From: Flavobacteriales bacterium
GTDB taxonomy: Bacteria; Bacteroidota; Bacteroidia; Flavobacteriales; TMED113
Reading direction: 5' to 3'
Assembly: GCA_002707245.1 (NCBI GenBank)
Contig: PAMG01000014.1
Coordinates: forward strand, 63,720-98,513
DNA length: 34,794 bases
In this document: positions 1 to 7,702 of the stretch, one piece after another
Layout of the letters: every line of letters starts with the position of its first letter
How positions within the stretch are numbered: the first letter of the stretch is position 1
Made by a program: the position numbers and the translations under genes
Notes under the pieces: model-generated
Databases searched by the model: none
The model's input: only the letters and a program-made list of their open reading frames with translations
What the model was told of the DNA's origin: nothing

Positions 1-1209
1 GGAGAAACTAAAATAAACTCAAATGAAATCGTTTTTTTAGGCTATGGGATAGATACAAAAAACTACAGTGACTACATAACAAATGTAGAGGGCCAGGTTG
101 TTTTGATTTTAAGCGGCGAACCCAAAAACAAACAAGGGAATTATATTATTTCAGGGAGCAAAAATAGGAGTCCAGAATCGGGAAATAGATTTAAACTAAG
201 TAAAGCAAAAGAAAAAGGAGCTAAAGCAGTTTTGTTTGTTTCTGAAAACTATAATGAAGACTACAAAAAAGCAGAACACAAAATAGAACACCCAGGAGTA
301 TCTCTAGTGAAAAAACAAGAGCCAATACCCTTTTTCCACATCAGTAAAAAAATGGCTAAAGAGATAATAGATTCAAAAAAAATAGAAAAATTAAAGAAAA
401 AAATTAAAGAAAAAAATAAATCATTTAACAGGTCAATTAAAAAAAATATTGTTTTAACCACAAAAAACAAAGACATGTTTTTCTCCGGAAAAAATGTTCT
501 CGGCTTTATCGAGGGTTCTGATCCAGAGTTAAAAAATGAAATTATTGTAATTACAGCTCACTATGACCATATAGGTGTTATTGATGGATTAATTCATAAT
601 GGTGCAGACGATAACGCAACAGGAACAGCAGCTATTTTAGAAGTAGCTGCAGCATTTCAGCTTGCAAAAAAATCAGGATATAGTTTTAAAAGAAGTGTTT
701 TGTGTTTCCCAAATTCTGCAGAAGAAAAACGTTTACTAGGGTCTTATTATTATGTTGAAAACCCCATTTTCCCCCTAGAAAACACAATCGCGTGTTTAAA
801 CGTAGATATGATAGGTAGAATGGATGAGTTTCATCAAAATGACAGCAACTATGTGTATTTAATTGGGTCAGACAAACTAAGCACCGACCTTCATAACATA
901 TCAGAGTATTCAAACAACAAGTATGTTAATATGGATTTAGATTACACCTTTAATGACCCCAACGACCCAAATAGATTTTATTACAGGTCGGATCATTATA
1001 ATTTTGCTAAAAAAAACATCCCATCGATATTTTATTTTAGTGGTGTTCATGAGGATTATCACAAACACACAGACACAATGGAAAAGTTGGTTTACGAAAA
1101 AGTAGAAAAAACAGCTAGGTTAATTTTTTATACAGCATGGGAGCTTTCAAACATGGATACTCGACCACAAGTAGATAAAAAAAATGATTTTAATCTTAAT
1201 AGATATTAA
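1..1209 (+). CDS. M28-family metallopeptidase with PA domain, 5' end outside window
   Basis: The reading frame is open from base 1, so the gene begins upstream; a TTG at 103 is internal and not a start. About the first 110 visible residues look like a protease-associated (PA) domain, with the typical stretch GAKAVLFVSENY. The rest is an M28 zinc aminopeptidase domain. Zinc-ligand motifs are visible in order: TAHYDHIG, then NGADDNATGTA (bridging Asp), SAEEKRLLGS (catalytic Glu-Glu), LNVDMIGR and the late His in HEDYHKHTDT. Such enzymes remove N-terminal residues from peptides and in Bacteroidota are usually exported; the signal peptide would lie off the window. The protein ends soon after the peptidase domain, with no type IX sorting domain. 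Its stop overlaps the 3' end of the opposing aldehyde dehydrogenase gene by 4 nt. Family call is firm; substrate unknown. Confidence 0.9.
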   Translation, partial: GETKINSNEIVFLGYGIDTKNYSDYITNVEGQVVLILSGEPKNKQGNYIISGSKNRSPESGNRFKLSKAKEKGAKAVLFVSENYNEDYKKAEHKIEHPGVSLVKKQEPIPFFHISKKMAKEIIDSKKIEKLKKKIKEKNKSFNRSIKKNIVLTTKNKDMFFSGKNVLGFIEGSDPELKNEIIVITAHYDHIGVIDGLIHNGADDNATGTAAILEVAAAFQLAKKSGYSFKRSVLCFPNSAEEKRLLGSYYYVENPIFPLENTIACLNVDMIGRMDEFHQNDSNYVYLIGSDKLSTDLHNISEYSNNKYVNMDLDYTFNDPNDPNRFYYRSDHYNFAKKNIPSIFYFSGVHEDYHKHTDTMEKLVYEKVEKTARLIFYTAWELSNMDTRPQVDKKNDFNLNRY

Positions 1210-2735
1210 AAATCAAACTTTATCCCTTGAGCTAACGGTAGGTCTTCAGAATAATTTATAGTGTTTGTTTGTCTTCTCATATAAGCCTTCCAAGCATCTG
1301 AACCAGACTCTCTTCCACCCCCCGTTTCTTTTTCACCACCAAATGCACCGCCGATTTCTGCACCCGATGTTCCAATATTAACATTAGCTATACCACAATC
1401 AGATCCAGCGTGTGATAAAAATGTTTCAGCTTCTCGAACATTGTTTGTGATAATTGCCGAAGAAAGACCCTGTGGTACATCATTTTGCATATCAATAGCT
1501 TCACCTATATTAGAATATTTCATTAAATATAGTATTGGCGCAAATGTTTCTGTTTGCACAATATTAAAATGATTTTTAGCTTCTACAATTACAGGTTTTA
1601 CATAACAACCAGACTCATACCCCTCTCCAGACAACACCCCACCATCAACAATAATATTACCACCCTCTTTTCGAATTTCTAATAATGCGTTTTTGTAGGC
1701 TTTAACAGCATCCACATCAATTAAAGGTCCCATGTGATTTTCTTCATCTAGCGGGTCACCTATTTTAATTTGTTGATACGCCAAGGTTAACTTCTCTTTA
1801 ACTTTTTCGTAAATAGAATCATGAACTATAAGTCGTCTTGTTGTGGTGCATCTTTGTCCAGCTGTTCCAACAGCTCCAAAAACGACACCAACAACACCAA
1901 TATTTAAATCAGCATCAGGAGTCATAATTACAGCATTGTTTCCACCAAGCTCTAAAATTGTTTTTCCAAATCTCTCAGCAACCTTAGCCCCAACAATTCT
2001 CCCCATCCTTGTTGATCCTGTTGCAGAAACCAAAGGAACCCGTGTGTCATTGGTTAAAAATTCACCCACATGATAATCACCATTAATTAAGCATGAAATT
2101 CCCTCTGGTAGATTATTATTTTTCAATACTGTTGCCATTATTTTTTGGCAAGCAATAGCACAAAATGGTGTTTTTTCAGAAGGCTTCCACACACAAACAT
2201 CACCACAAACCCAAGCTAAAGCCGCATTCCAAGCCCAAACCGCAACAGGAAAATTAAAAGCAGATATAATACCAACCACACCAAGAGGGTGATATTGTTC
2301 ATACATTCTATGTTTAAACCGTTCTGAGTGCAGTGTGATACCACAAAGCTGTCTTGACAAACCTACCGCAAAATCACAAATATCAATCATCTCTTGCACT
2401 TCGCCTAACCCCTCTTGATAAGACTTGCCCATTTCATATGAAACCAACTTCCCTAGGTTTTTTTTGTTTTTTCTTAACTCATCCCCAAACTGTCTAACCA
2501 CCTCACCTCTTTTTGGTGCAGGCATCATCCTCCAAACTTTAAAAGCTTCAGTTGCAGATAAAATAACCTTATTATATTCGTTACTAGATGTATTATTTAC
2601 AACACCAATTTTGCCACCATTTACAGGTGAAAACGACACGGTTGAATCGTTTGAGTTCTCATTAATCCAATTTAAACCAGTAGATGTTCCAGCGTGATTG
2701 GGTGATATATCTAAGTTTTTTAAAATTTCCTCCAT
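1206..2735 (-). CDS. ALDH7-type aldehyde dehydrogenase (aminoadipate-semialdehyde dehydrogenase-like)
   Basis: A 509-residue NAD(P)-dependent aldehyde dehydrogenase. Visible active-site features are SAFNFP (Asn161), LELGGNN (general-base Glu262) and GTAGQRCTTTRR (nucleophile Cys296). The sequence style, including GQRCTTTRR and the HPLGVVGIISAFNFP block, matches the antiquitin/ALDH7 branch. That branch oxidises alpha-aminoadipate semialdehyde (piperideine-6-carboxylate) in lysine breakdown, and bacterial members are often called AmaB or Pcd. Substrate is inferred from family only. It is the last gene of the minus-strand operon, starting 13 nt after the rseP stop, and it converges on the M28 peptidase gene with a 4-nt overlap. 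No other lysine-catabolism gene is visible, so a broader aldehyde-detoxifying role is possible. Confidence 0.88.
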   Translation of the reverse strand: MEEILKNLDISPNHAGTSTGLNWINENSNDSTVSFSPVNGGKIGVVNNTSSNEYNKVILSATEAFKVWRMMPAPKRGEVVRQFGDELRKNKKNLGKLVSYEMGKSYQEGLGEVQEMIDICDFAVGLSRQLCGITLHSERFKHRMYEQYHPLGVVGIISAFNFPVAVWAWNAALAWVCGDVCVWKPSEKTPFCAIACQKIMATVLKNNNLPEGISCLINGDYHVGEFLTNDTRVPLVSATGSTRMGRIVGAKVAERFGKTILELGGNNAVIMTPDADLNIGVVGVVFGAVGTAGQRCTTTRRLIVHDSIYEKVKEKLTLAYQQIKIGDPLDEENHMGPLIDVDAVKAYKNALLEIRKEGGNIIVDGGVLSGEGYESGCYVKPVIVEAKNHFNIVQTETFAPILYLMKYSNIGEAIDMQNDVPQGLSSAIITNNVREAETFLSHAGSDCGIANVNIGTSGAEIGGAFGGEKETGGGRESGSDAWKAYMRRQTNTINYSEDLPLAQGIKFDF

Positions 2736-2748
2736 AATTCAAAATATA

Positions 2749-4071
2749 TTAATTAAACAAACGAACAATATCCATTCCGTTTGCGTACAACACAAGTATT
2801 AACAATATTACCATTCCAATTATTTGTAAAGGCATTAGTATTTTTATTGGAAGTTTTTTTCCGGTTAACATTTCACCAATAGCAATGAGCGCGTGTCCCC
2901 CGTCTAACGCGGGAATAGGCAAAAGGTTCATAACAGCCAATATAATGGATAAAAAAGCCGTCATTGACCAAAACACTAACCAATTCCACTCACCAGGAAA
3001 CATGCTACCAATTGTGATCATTCCACCAAGATGTTTATAAGCACCAGTAGCAGGGTTGAAAATGGTTTTCACCTGACCCCAATACATAGCAATCGTTTCT
3101 TTGGTTTTTTTAAATCCAGCTGAAAAAGATTTCAAAAAAGAAAAAGATTTCAATTTTTCATACTCACCCGCTGAAGGGATGACCCCTAAAAAACCATTAT
3201 CACCAAAAGTCACCTTAATTTGATATTGTTTGCCGGACCGATCTATTGTTAAAACAGCATTTTGACCAGCCTGTGTTAACAAATAATCCTTAACACTACT
3301 ATTATAATAAATTGTGCTAACATCATTAATAAACATAATGCGGTCACCAATCTCTAATCCAGCTTCTTCAGCAACAGAAGATTCTATAACCCCACCAACA
3401 ATCCATTTTATATTAGGCTCCATTAACGGGGGGCTTTCTTGTGATAAGTTTTTTATAATATCATTAACAATATTTTTATCGATGTTTAAATTAATTTCTC
3501 GACTAGATCGAAGTACCACAATGTCGGTTTCTCCCTCAAACAAAACCCCACTCATTATCATCATTGGATCAAATTCTTCTAAAACATCCCCTCCCATTGA
3601 AATCAATTGGTCTCCATCTTCAAACCCCAACTTTTTAGCATCCTCACTAAACGTAAACCCATCTTTTAGGTTTTCGATGGGAATGTATTTTTGCCCTACA
3701 CTAAATGCAATCATACTATAAATAAACCAAGCCAAAACAATATTGACGATAATACCCCCCAACATAACAATTAATCTTTGCCAAGCGGGCTTACCCCTAA
3801 GCTCCCAAGGTTCAGGCTCTTTTTCTAACCCATCATCATCCATCGACTCATCTACAAACCCTGAAATTTTCACATAACCACCTAATGGTGCACAGCCAAT
3901 ACCAAACTCCGTGTCTCCTATTTTCTTTTTAAATAAAGCATAAGGCCAATCCATAAATAAATAGAATTTTTCTACCCGACAACCAAACATGCGGGCCGTT
4001 ATATAGTGTCCAAATTCATGCAGTACTACAAGAATAGATAAGCTTAAAAGAAACTGAAGAAATTGTATCAT
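2749..4071 (-). CDS. rseP: RseP-like site-2 metalloprotease
   Basis: A 440-residue polytopic inner-membrane zinc protease (M50, site-2 protease). The HEFGH zinc motif (His18, Glu19, His22) sits in the first membrane helix. The third ligand is in the LLPIPALDGGH segment near the C-terminus, again within predicted helices. Between them lie a GGYVKISG loop and about 200 residues with two PDZ-like regions, for example GFEDGDQLISMGG and AGLEIGDRIMFIND. Family members cut anti-sigma factors and leftover signal peptides within the membrane; the client here cannot be seen. Length is normal. Its ATG overlaps the dxr stop as ATGA, implying translational coupling; dxr-rseP pairing is common in bacteria. 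Confidence 0.95.
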   Translation of the reverse strand: MIQFLQFLLSLSILVVLHEFGHYITARMFGCRVEKFYLFMDWPYALFKKKIGDTEFGIGCAPLGGYVKISGFVDESMDDDGLEKEPEPWELRGKPAWQRLIVMLGGIIVNIVLAWFIYSMIAFSVGQKYIPIENLKDGFTFSEDAKKLGFEDGDQLISMGGDVLEEFDPMMIMSGVLFEGETDIVVLRSSREINLNIDKNIVNDIIKNLSQESPPLMEPNIKWIVGGVIESSVAEEAGLEIGDRIMFINDVSTIYYNSSVKDYLLTQAGQNAVLTIDRSGKQYQIKVTFGDNGFLGVIPSAGEYEKLKSFSFLKSFSAGFKKTKETIAMYWGQVKTIFNPATGAYKHLGGMITIGSMFPGEWNWLVFWSMTAFLSIILAVMNLLPIPALDGGHALIAIGEMLTGKKLPIKILMPLQIIGMVILLILVLYANGMDIVRLFN

Positions 4072-5234
4072 GATTTAGAAATTAAATTATTAACTACTTC
4101 TCGTGTTTCATTATCAACCCGCAAGTAGTCATCCAATTTTGGTTGTGCCACAAAAATAAAATTTTCCAATGATTTTTCTATTATTTTTACCATATCTATA
4201 AATTTTATTTTCTTATTTAAGAACGCCTCAACACAAACTTCATTTGCTGCATTAAGAGCGCAGGGCGCAGTTCCTCCTATTTTCAAAACATCATATGCTA
4301 ATTTTAAATGAGGAAATTTTTTCATATCTGGTTTTAAAAAAGATAAGTTTCCAACTTTTGTTAAATCAAGGGCACCTGTTTTGTATGGTATTCTTTCCGG
4401 AAAACCCAAGGCGTATAATATTGGTGTAGTCATTTCTGGAACCCCCATTTGAGCTTTAATGGAACCATCACAAAATTCAACTAAGCTATGAACAATAGAC
4501 TCTGGGTGTATTACTACATTAATATTTTCGAGAGAAACATTGAAGAGCCAATACGCTTCAATAACCTCTAGCCCTTTATTCATTAATGTGGCTGAATCAA
4601 TTGTGATTTTTGGCCCCATCTCCCAATTAGGGTGTTTTAAGGCTTTTTGAATCGTAATGTGCTTGAAATCAGATTTTTTAATATTTAAAAAAGGCCCACC
4701 TGATGCAGTTAAAATCAATTTGTGAATATTTTTATTTTTTTCACCAACTAAACACTGAAAAATAGCAGAGTGTTCAGAGTCTATTGGTAAAACAGACACA
4801 TTATATTGTTTTGCTAGGCCCATAATAAGCTGTCCCGCAACAACTAGTGTTTCTTTATTTGCGAGTGCTATATTTTTTTTAGCCTTAATAGCATGAATTG
4901 TTGGTATTAAACCAGCACTACCAACAATACCATTAACCACCAGATTAATATCTTTTTCAGCAACCAACAAAGAAAGCTCTGAAACACCAAAGGAAACTTT
5001 CGTGTTTTTTTTGTTCAAGTGTTTTTTTAAAAACTCATACCCCTCAACGGTATTTATAACCACATGTTTTGGTGAAAATTTTTTTACTTGATCAAATAAC
5101 AATAAATAATTGCTGTGCGCACTTAAAAGAAACACTTTAAACAAATCCGGATTATTTTTTACAATCTTCAATGTTTGTGTGCCAATAGACCCGGTTGAAC
5201 CTAGAATTGCAAGTTGTTTTTTGTTACTTAACAT
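4068..5234 (-). CDS. dxr: 1-deoxy-D-xylulose 5-phosphate reductoisomerase
   Basis: Catalyses the NADPH-dependent step from DXP to 2-C-methyl-D-erythritol 4-phosphate in the MEP route to isoprenoids; cytosolic. The protein has 388 residues, a normal family length. Visible signatures are the nucleotide-binding LGSTGSIG near residues 11-18, LANKETLV around 124-131, the metal-binding DSEHSAIFQ (Asp152, Glu154), the SGGPF loop, and MNKGLEVIEA (Glu223) followed by HPESIVHSLVEF. The start overlaps the end of the upstream GH3 reading frame by 11 nt, and the stop overlaps the rseP start by 4 nt, so this lies inside a co-transcribed, probably translationally coupled operon. Confidence 0.97.
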   Translation of the reverse strand: MLSNKKQLAILGSTGSIGTQTLKIVKNNPDLFKVFLLSAHSNYLLLFDQVKKFSPKHVVINTVEGYEFLKKHLNKKNTKVSFGVSELSLLVAEKDINLVVNGIVGSAGLIPTIHAIKAKKNIALANKETLVVAGQLIMGLAKQYNVSVLPIDSEHSAIFQCLVGEKNKNIHKLILTASGGPFLNIKKSDFKHITIQKALKHPNWEMGPKITIDSATLMNKGLEVIEAYWLFNVSLENINVVIHPESIVHSLVEFCDGSIKAQMGVPEMTTPILYALGFPERIPYKTGALDLTKVGNLSFLKPDMKKFPHLKLAYDVLKIGGTAPCALNAANEVCVEAFLNKKIKFIDMVKIIEKSLENFIFVAQPKLDDYLRVDNETREVVNNLISKS

Positions 5235-6723
5235 AGTTTTTTAATAAAAAATTAGCAATCTTCGTTTCATTGGATAGATGTGGACATTTGTTTTGTCCTC
5301 CAAATTTACCAATAGATTTCATATAAGCATTAAACCCACCAACTTTAACCACAAAAAGTTTTAGTGGAACAATAACTTTTGACTTTACTAGATCTCTGTA
5401 ATATAGATTCTGTTTTTCCATAATCGTATTTAATGTTCTTTCAAAGAATGATAAATCATCTGGAATGCATTTAAATTCAATAAACCATTGATGATGAGAC
5501 AAATGAGATTCGGTCATTATTTTTGGAGCAACAGTAAATTCAGATACAATACCACCATGTTTTTTTATAGCACCCTCAAGAGCCGCCTGTACTTCTTTTT
5601 CAATTACATGTTCACCAAAAGCAGAACAATATTGAGCGGATCTTCCACTAAATAAAATTTTATAAGGTTACCTTGAGGTGAATCGAATAGTATCCCCGGT
5701 ATTGTATACCCACAGTCCAGCAATTGTTGAAACAATCATAACATAATCAATATTTAATTGTACATCTTCTAAAGGAATTCTATTCATTTTTTGTGCTTGA
5801 AAATCAGCTAGTTCAACAAACTCATAAAATACACCATGATTAGTTAAAAGCAGCATGCTTGGGTCATTTAAATCATCTTGATATGCAAAAAAACCCTCAG
5901 AGGCCGGATAAACCTCTAGCGTGTCTATTGTTCCACACATATTAAAAAAAGCTTTTTTATAAGGCCCAAAACCACTACCCCCATGTATATATAGCATTAG
6001 ATTAGGAAAAATTTCTTGTAGGCTTTTTTTGTTTTTAAAACTTAATAAGGCTTCAAAGTATGTCATTACCCAAGGGGGTATGCCCCCGATAATTTGCATG
6101 TCTTTATTGTATGTTTCTTGTACAATTGCATCAATTTTTTCTGCCCAATTTTCTATACAGTTTGTTTTCATAGAGGGGTATCGGTTCTTTTTAAGAAAAA
6201 AAGGAATATGTCTGGCCGTTATTCCAGATAGTTTTGCAAAAGGAACTTTATTTAAGTATTGTAAGTTTGGAGAACCCTGGACAAACATCATGCCCACATT
6301 CGGGGAAATATTATAATTATTAGTTTGATATGAGTATAATAATAACAATTCTTTTATTGCTTGTGTTTGAAAAGCTAACATTTCTTTTGTTAGGGGAATG
6401 TACTTTGTTCCGGAGGTTGTTCCTGATGTGATAGCAAAGTATAAAGGCATTCCTTTTGTGAGAATATTTTTTTCACCATTAGATATTTGAGATATAAATG
6501 GACGAATACTTTCATAATCAGAGATTGGAAGAAGAGATTGAAATTGATTATATTTTTTAATGTTTGGTATTTTTTTTTGTTTCCAAAACTCGGACCCACG
6601 CCCCCTTAACATAATTTTATTGAAAATATCGGTTTGATTTTTTATCGCACATTGTTTGTTTAAAGAATATTTTTTGTATTCTTTTTTTGCTAACCATTTT
6701 AATAAAAAAGAAGATAAGCCCAT
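5224..6723 (-). pseudogene. GH3-family acyl-adenylating enzyme interrupted by one in-frame TAA
   Basis: Read on the minus strand, one uninterrupted frame from ATG 6723 to the TAA at 5224 encodes a GH3 (auxin-responsive promoter family) protein of about 499 codons, with a single TAA at 5670-5668 (codon 352). The 351-residue first part carries the adenylation motifs: ITSGTTSGTKYIPLT, PASEGFF and YNTGDTIRFTS. The frame resumes directly after the stop with PYKILFSGRSAQYCSAFGEH and runs 147 more residues. GH3 proteins normally read RFTS..PYR/K across this point, so one base change (for example AAA to TAA) explains it. Plant GH3 enzymes join amino acids to hormones; the bacterial role is unknown. 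It starts 3 nt after the M23 gene and overlaps dxr by 11 nt. Alternatives are a sequencing error, a strain polymorphism, or a truncated but used product. Confidence 0.85.
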
Positions 6724-6726
6724 ATA

Positions 6727-7596
6727 TTAAAAATCTATATACTCCTGTGGGTCAATAGGGGTTCCATTTTGCCACAATTCGAAATGTAAGTGTGGGCCAG
6801 AAGACAATTCTCCAGTATTTCCAACAATCCCAATTACCTCTCCAGCTTTTACAAGGTCATTTTGTTTTTTTGTTAATATAGAGTTATGCATGTAAACAGA
6901 GATAATATTATCTATATGTTGAATTAACATCATATTTCCACTAGAGGTAGACCAGTCAGAAAATATTACCACCCCCTCTAAGCAAGCCTTTACAGAAGCA
7001 CCATCATGAGTCACCACATCTACCCCATAGTGACTATCACGAAGGTTAAAGGTGTCAATAACTAAACCATTGACAGGCTTAAAAAAAACAAAGTCTTCTA
7101 AACTTGAATTACGCGCACTATACGAAGAAGAAATATTATATAAGTCTTCTTCGTAAACCATTTTTCTCAAAATAGAATCCTCTTTAGATGGGATTAATTT
7201 TAATTTCTCAAAAACGAGGCTAGAGTCAATACTTATTGGCAACAGATTGTCCACCACTTCACCATTAATAATTTTACCAATTACATTAATGTATTGCTGT
7301 TTTACAACTAGATCTTTTTCTAAAGAGTCAACCCTCACTATTAAATCAATAATTTCCTTTTTTTTAATAGTGTTGGTTAGTGGCACCAAATTATTTAATG
7401 GTCCATATGCAATTAATAAAAACACACCAAATAAGAGGACAATTAATAAGCCTAAAAAATAGACAAATAAGTGATAACCCTTAAATGTGGTAATAGTTTT
7501 TTCTCTTAGAGAAGTTTTATTTACATCACTGATTTTATAGGATTTGAAAAAAAAATTTAAAAATGAATCTGGTTTGGGTTTTTTAGATTTTGACAT
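6727..7596 (-). CDS. Membrane-anchored M23 (LytM) peptidoglycan endopeptidase
   Basis: A 289-residue protein with a basic cytoplasmic N-terminus (about 1-40), one membrane helix (about 41-65), a short coiled-coil-like stalk (about 75-105) and a C-terminal LytM domain. All zinc and catalytic residues are present: His189 and Asp193 in SHYGVDVV, His237 in YMHN, and His269/His271 in GPHLHFELW. It is therefore predicted to be active, cutting peptide cross-links in peptidoglycan from the periplasmic face of the inner membrane. It heads the minus-strand operon and is divergent from porW and the bactofilin gene. Membrane-anchored M23 enzymes of this layout are known partners of bactofilins in other bacteria, so a shared role in cell-wall shaping is an inference worth testing. 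Confidence 0.92.
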   Translation of the reverse strand: MSKSKKPKPDSFLNFFFKSYKISDVNKTSLREKTITTFKGYHLFVYFLGLLIVLLFGVFLLIAYGPLNNLVPLTNTIKKKEIIDLIVRVDSLEKDLVVKQQYINVIGKIINGEVVDNLLPISIDSSLVFEKLKLIPSKEDSILRKMVYEEDLYNISSSYSARNSSLEDFVFFKPVNGLVIDTFNLRDSHYGVDVVTHDGASVKACLEGVVIFSDWSTSSGNMMLIQHIDNIISVYMHNSILTKKQNDLVKAGEVIGIVGNTGELSSGPHLHFELWQNGTPIDPQEYIDF

Positions 7597-7702
7597 GCAT
7601 TAATTACTTCTATTATATCAAATATCGCAAATAGTATTATCAAAACATATGTATAGTCAAAAAAATAAAATAATTTTATGTTCGTTTATATGATTATTAA
7701 TC
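7597..7702. promoter_or_regulatory. Divergent intergenic region between the M23 operon and porW
   Basis: This 106-bp A/T-rich gap must hold promoters for both directions. On the plus strand, TATGTTCG at 7677-7684 matches five of the six fixed positions of the Bacteroidota -7 box TAnnTTTG, about 19 nt before the porW ATG. On the minus strand only an imperfect GATATTTG-type sequence was found. No hairpin or operator-like repeat stands out. Confidence 0.35.

Noticed and set aside
3314-3721. Open frame of 135 codons on the plus strand within rseP, and similar frames opposite ALDH, porZ and the EnvC-like gene
   Set aside because: They are antisense to well-supported genes, lack recognisable domains and have compositions expected from the complementary strand.
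5224-5517. A separate 97-residue gene starting at ATG 5517
   Set aside because: Translation upstream of this ATG in the same frame continues GH3 sequence back to the TAA at 5668, so it is the C-terminal part of the interrupted gene.
5518-5670. A frameshift in the GH3 gene
   Set aside because: The distance from the TAA to ATG 5517 is a whole number of codons and GH3-like sequence is continuous in one frame, so this is a nonsense change only.
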